From CAYMYN01 sp964394665 (GTDB taxonomy: Bacteria; Planctomycetota; UBA1135; GCA-002686595): DNA of 64,000 nt. Both the position numbers and the translations under genes were made by a program. Below the pieces are notes generated by a model that worked only from the letters and a program-made list of their open reading frames with translations, did no database searches and was not told where the DNA came from. The stretch covers positions 1-64,000 of the forward strand of contig CAYMYN010000015.1 in NCBI GenBank assembly GCA_964394665.1, in the 5' to 3' direction. Of this stretch, positions 62,921 to 64,000 are shown one piece after another (within the stretch, counting starts at the first letter, position 1; each line of letters starts with the position of its first letter).

Positions 62921-64000
62921 CGCCGGCCTCCGCCTTCCCGTTCCTCGGCACCCTCCCCATCCTCGTCCAACCGCGCGGGCCGCGTGTAGAGGCGCGAGCC
63001 GAACACGCCCGCGTACCCGCCGCGCTCGTCGAACCGTTGGCCGCGGTGGTTGGCGTGCTCGAGCACGACCAGGTTCCCGCGCCCGTCCCGCGCGAGTCCC
63101 ATGGGCTGGGCCAGCGCGCCGCGGCCGAGCCCGCGCCCGCCGTGGGAGGCCTCCAGCTTCCCGTCGGGACCGAACACGTGCAGGCGATCCGCTCCCGCGT
63201 CGCTGACCCACAGGCGTCCCTGCCCGTCGAATTGCAGGCCGTGGGGCTGGGCGAGGGGCGCGCCCGCGGCGAACACGCCCCGGTGCTCGCCGGCGAGCCC
63301 GAAGGCCTGCACCCGCGCGCCCGTGTCCTCGGCCACCAGCAGGCGTTCGCCGTCGGGCGTGAAGGCCAGGCCCGCCGGGCCGCGCAGGTGGCCGGCGCCG
63401 ATCGCGCGCCGCGGCGCGAGATCCGGGCCCAGGACGAGCACGAGGTCGTTGCGGCGGTCGGCGACGAAGAGCTGGCCGCTGGCGTCGAGCAGTAGGGCGC
63501 CCGGCTCGGGCGGCGCGACCAGGCCCAGGCGCGCGCCGTCGGCGTGGAACAGCGCGACCAGGTCGACCGACTTCACGAAGCGCCAGAAGAGCGGATCGAA
63601 GCGCACCTCGTCCTGGGGATGGCCGCGCAGGTCGAAGAGCGACACGCGCCGCAGCACCGGGTCGCCGACCGCCAGGCGTCCGCGCGCCGCGTCGAGGGCC
63701 AGGCCCTGGGGCAGGAGGAACTGTCCCGGACGGGTGCCCGAACGGCCGACGCGGGCGATCAGGCGCGGCGCCTCGGCCGTGTCGTCGAAGACCAGCACGC
63801 TGCGCGACTCGGGCTCGGCGATCACGAGCAACGGACCGCCGGCGGCGAGCTCCGGGCCGTGGTGGGCCGGGGGCTGGGGCACGCCGGGCAGGGGCGGAAG
63901 GTCATCGGGCGGCAGGGTGCGCTCGACCGAGAAGAGCTGCACGCGCCCATCGAGGGGCTCGGAGAGGGCCAGCAGACCGGCGTCCGCGGCGAGCGCCAGG
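62917..64000 (-). CDS. NHL-repeat beta-propeller protein, partial at the window edge
   Basis: The frame runs off the right edge: from 63999 downward it reads LALAADAGLLALSEPLDGRV and continues into the body, so the N-terminus is missing; the GTG at 63942 is not needed as a start. At least 360 residues are visible. Repeats of about 45 residues with the NHL pattern: GQFLLPQGLALDAARGRLAV, GPAGLAFTPDGERLLVAEDT, AQPHGLQFDGQGRLWVSDAG, AQPMGLARDGRGNLVVLEHA. The C-terminus is acidic/Arg-rich. Likely an exported propeller acting with the downstream YtkA-like and peroxidase genes, but its role is unknown. Confidence 0.85.
   Translation of the reverse strand, partial: LALAADAGLLALSEPLDGRVQLFSVERTLPPDDLPPLPGVPQPPAHHGPELAAGGPLLVIAEPESRSVLVFDDTAEAPRLIARVGRSGTRPGQFLLPQGLALDAARGRLAVGDPVLRRVSLFDLRGHPQDEVRFDPLFWRFVKSVDLVALFHADGARLGLVAPPEPGALLLDASGQLFVADRRNDLVLVLGPDLAPRRAIGAGHLRGPAGLAFTPDGERLLVAEDTGARVQAFGLAGEHRGVFAAGAPLAQPHGLQFDGQGRLWVSDAGADRLHVFGPDGKLEASHGGRGLGRGALAQPMGLARDGRGNLVVLEHANHRGQRFDERGGYAGVFGSRLYTRPARLDEDGEGAEEREGGGRR

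Noticed and set aside
45845..64000. CRISPR array, prophage or insertion sequence in the accessory region
   Set aside because: No regularly spaced repeats, transposase, integrase or terminal inverted repeats were seen; the repeats found are two-copy only.

Overview
The window is about 64 kb of very GC-rich, densely packed bacterial chromosome. It suggests a planctomycete-like diderm. Secreted proteins carry the C-terminal 'QFGIF(Y/F)YGPN ... WYRDPAxGGAGFNLSDG ... FCP' module that is common in high-GC Planctomycetota. An LptB-type ABC protein implies an outer membrane, Shine-Dalgarno sites are scarce, and ECF sigma factors are fused to membrane and regulatory-like domains. The assignment rests on recognised families and is an inference. 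No rRNA, CRISPR array, prophage or insertion sequence was seen. There is one tRNA (Val, CAC).

Region 1 (1-12.1 kb): groES-groEL, a lone receiver-domain regulator, an M19 dipeptidase, an operon of DUF669-like protein, cytidine deaminase and ligA, an ECF-type sigma factor, tRNA-Val, a radical SAM protein, XdhC and a YceH-like protein. Region 2 (12.1-31 kb) is mostly housekeeping: etfB-etfA, lptB, the tight operon rph-rdgB-lepA-lepB, birA, a FliA/WhiG-type sigma factor, apt, argS, a HIT-ABC-F pair, a PyrK-like electron-transfer subunit and a large GT-C/TPR membrane protein.

Region 3 (31-46 kb): a secreted trypsin-like protease and a secreted metzincin with its partner protein, an 841-residue membrane protein with a degenerate spermidine-synthase-like part, mutY, a GT2 glycosyltransferase, a secreted HEAT-vWA protein, a flippase-like protein with a methyltransferase, and a MntA-HepT toxin-antitoxin pair. 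Region 4 (46-64 kb) is accessory: a beta-helix protein, two ECF sigma factors fused to a transmembrane segment and long regulatory-like regions, a decayed third copy, secreted proteins, a DUF523/DJ-1 divergent pair, an ECF-TPR pair, a choice-of-anchor-B protein, and a di-haem peroxidase/YtkA-like/NHL operon that leaves the window.

Three window-wide patterns stand out. First, TAnnnT-like -10 boxes lie only 6-12 nt before many start codons, often with a -35-like hexamer 17-18 nt upstream, which predicts leaderless or nearly leaderless mRNAs. Second, long perfect GC hairpins without a U-tract sit at gene ends. Third, the sigma-TM-regulatory fusion family is locally duplicated and has left a pseudogene. 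Gene calls rest on protein motifs, spacing and codon logic; no database search was possible. Nearly all long ORFs opposite real genes are treated as GC shadows.
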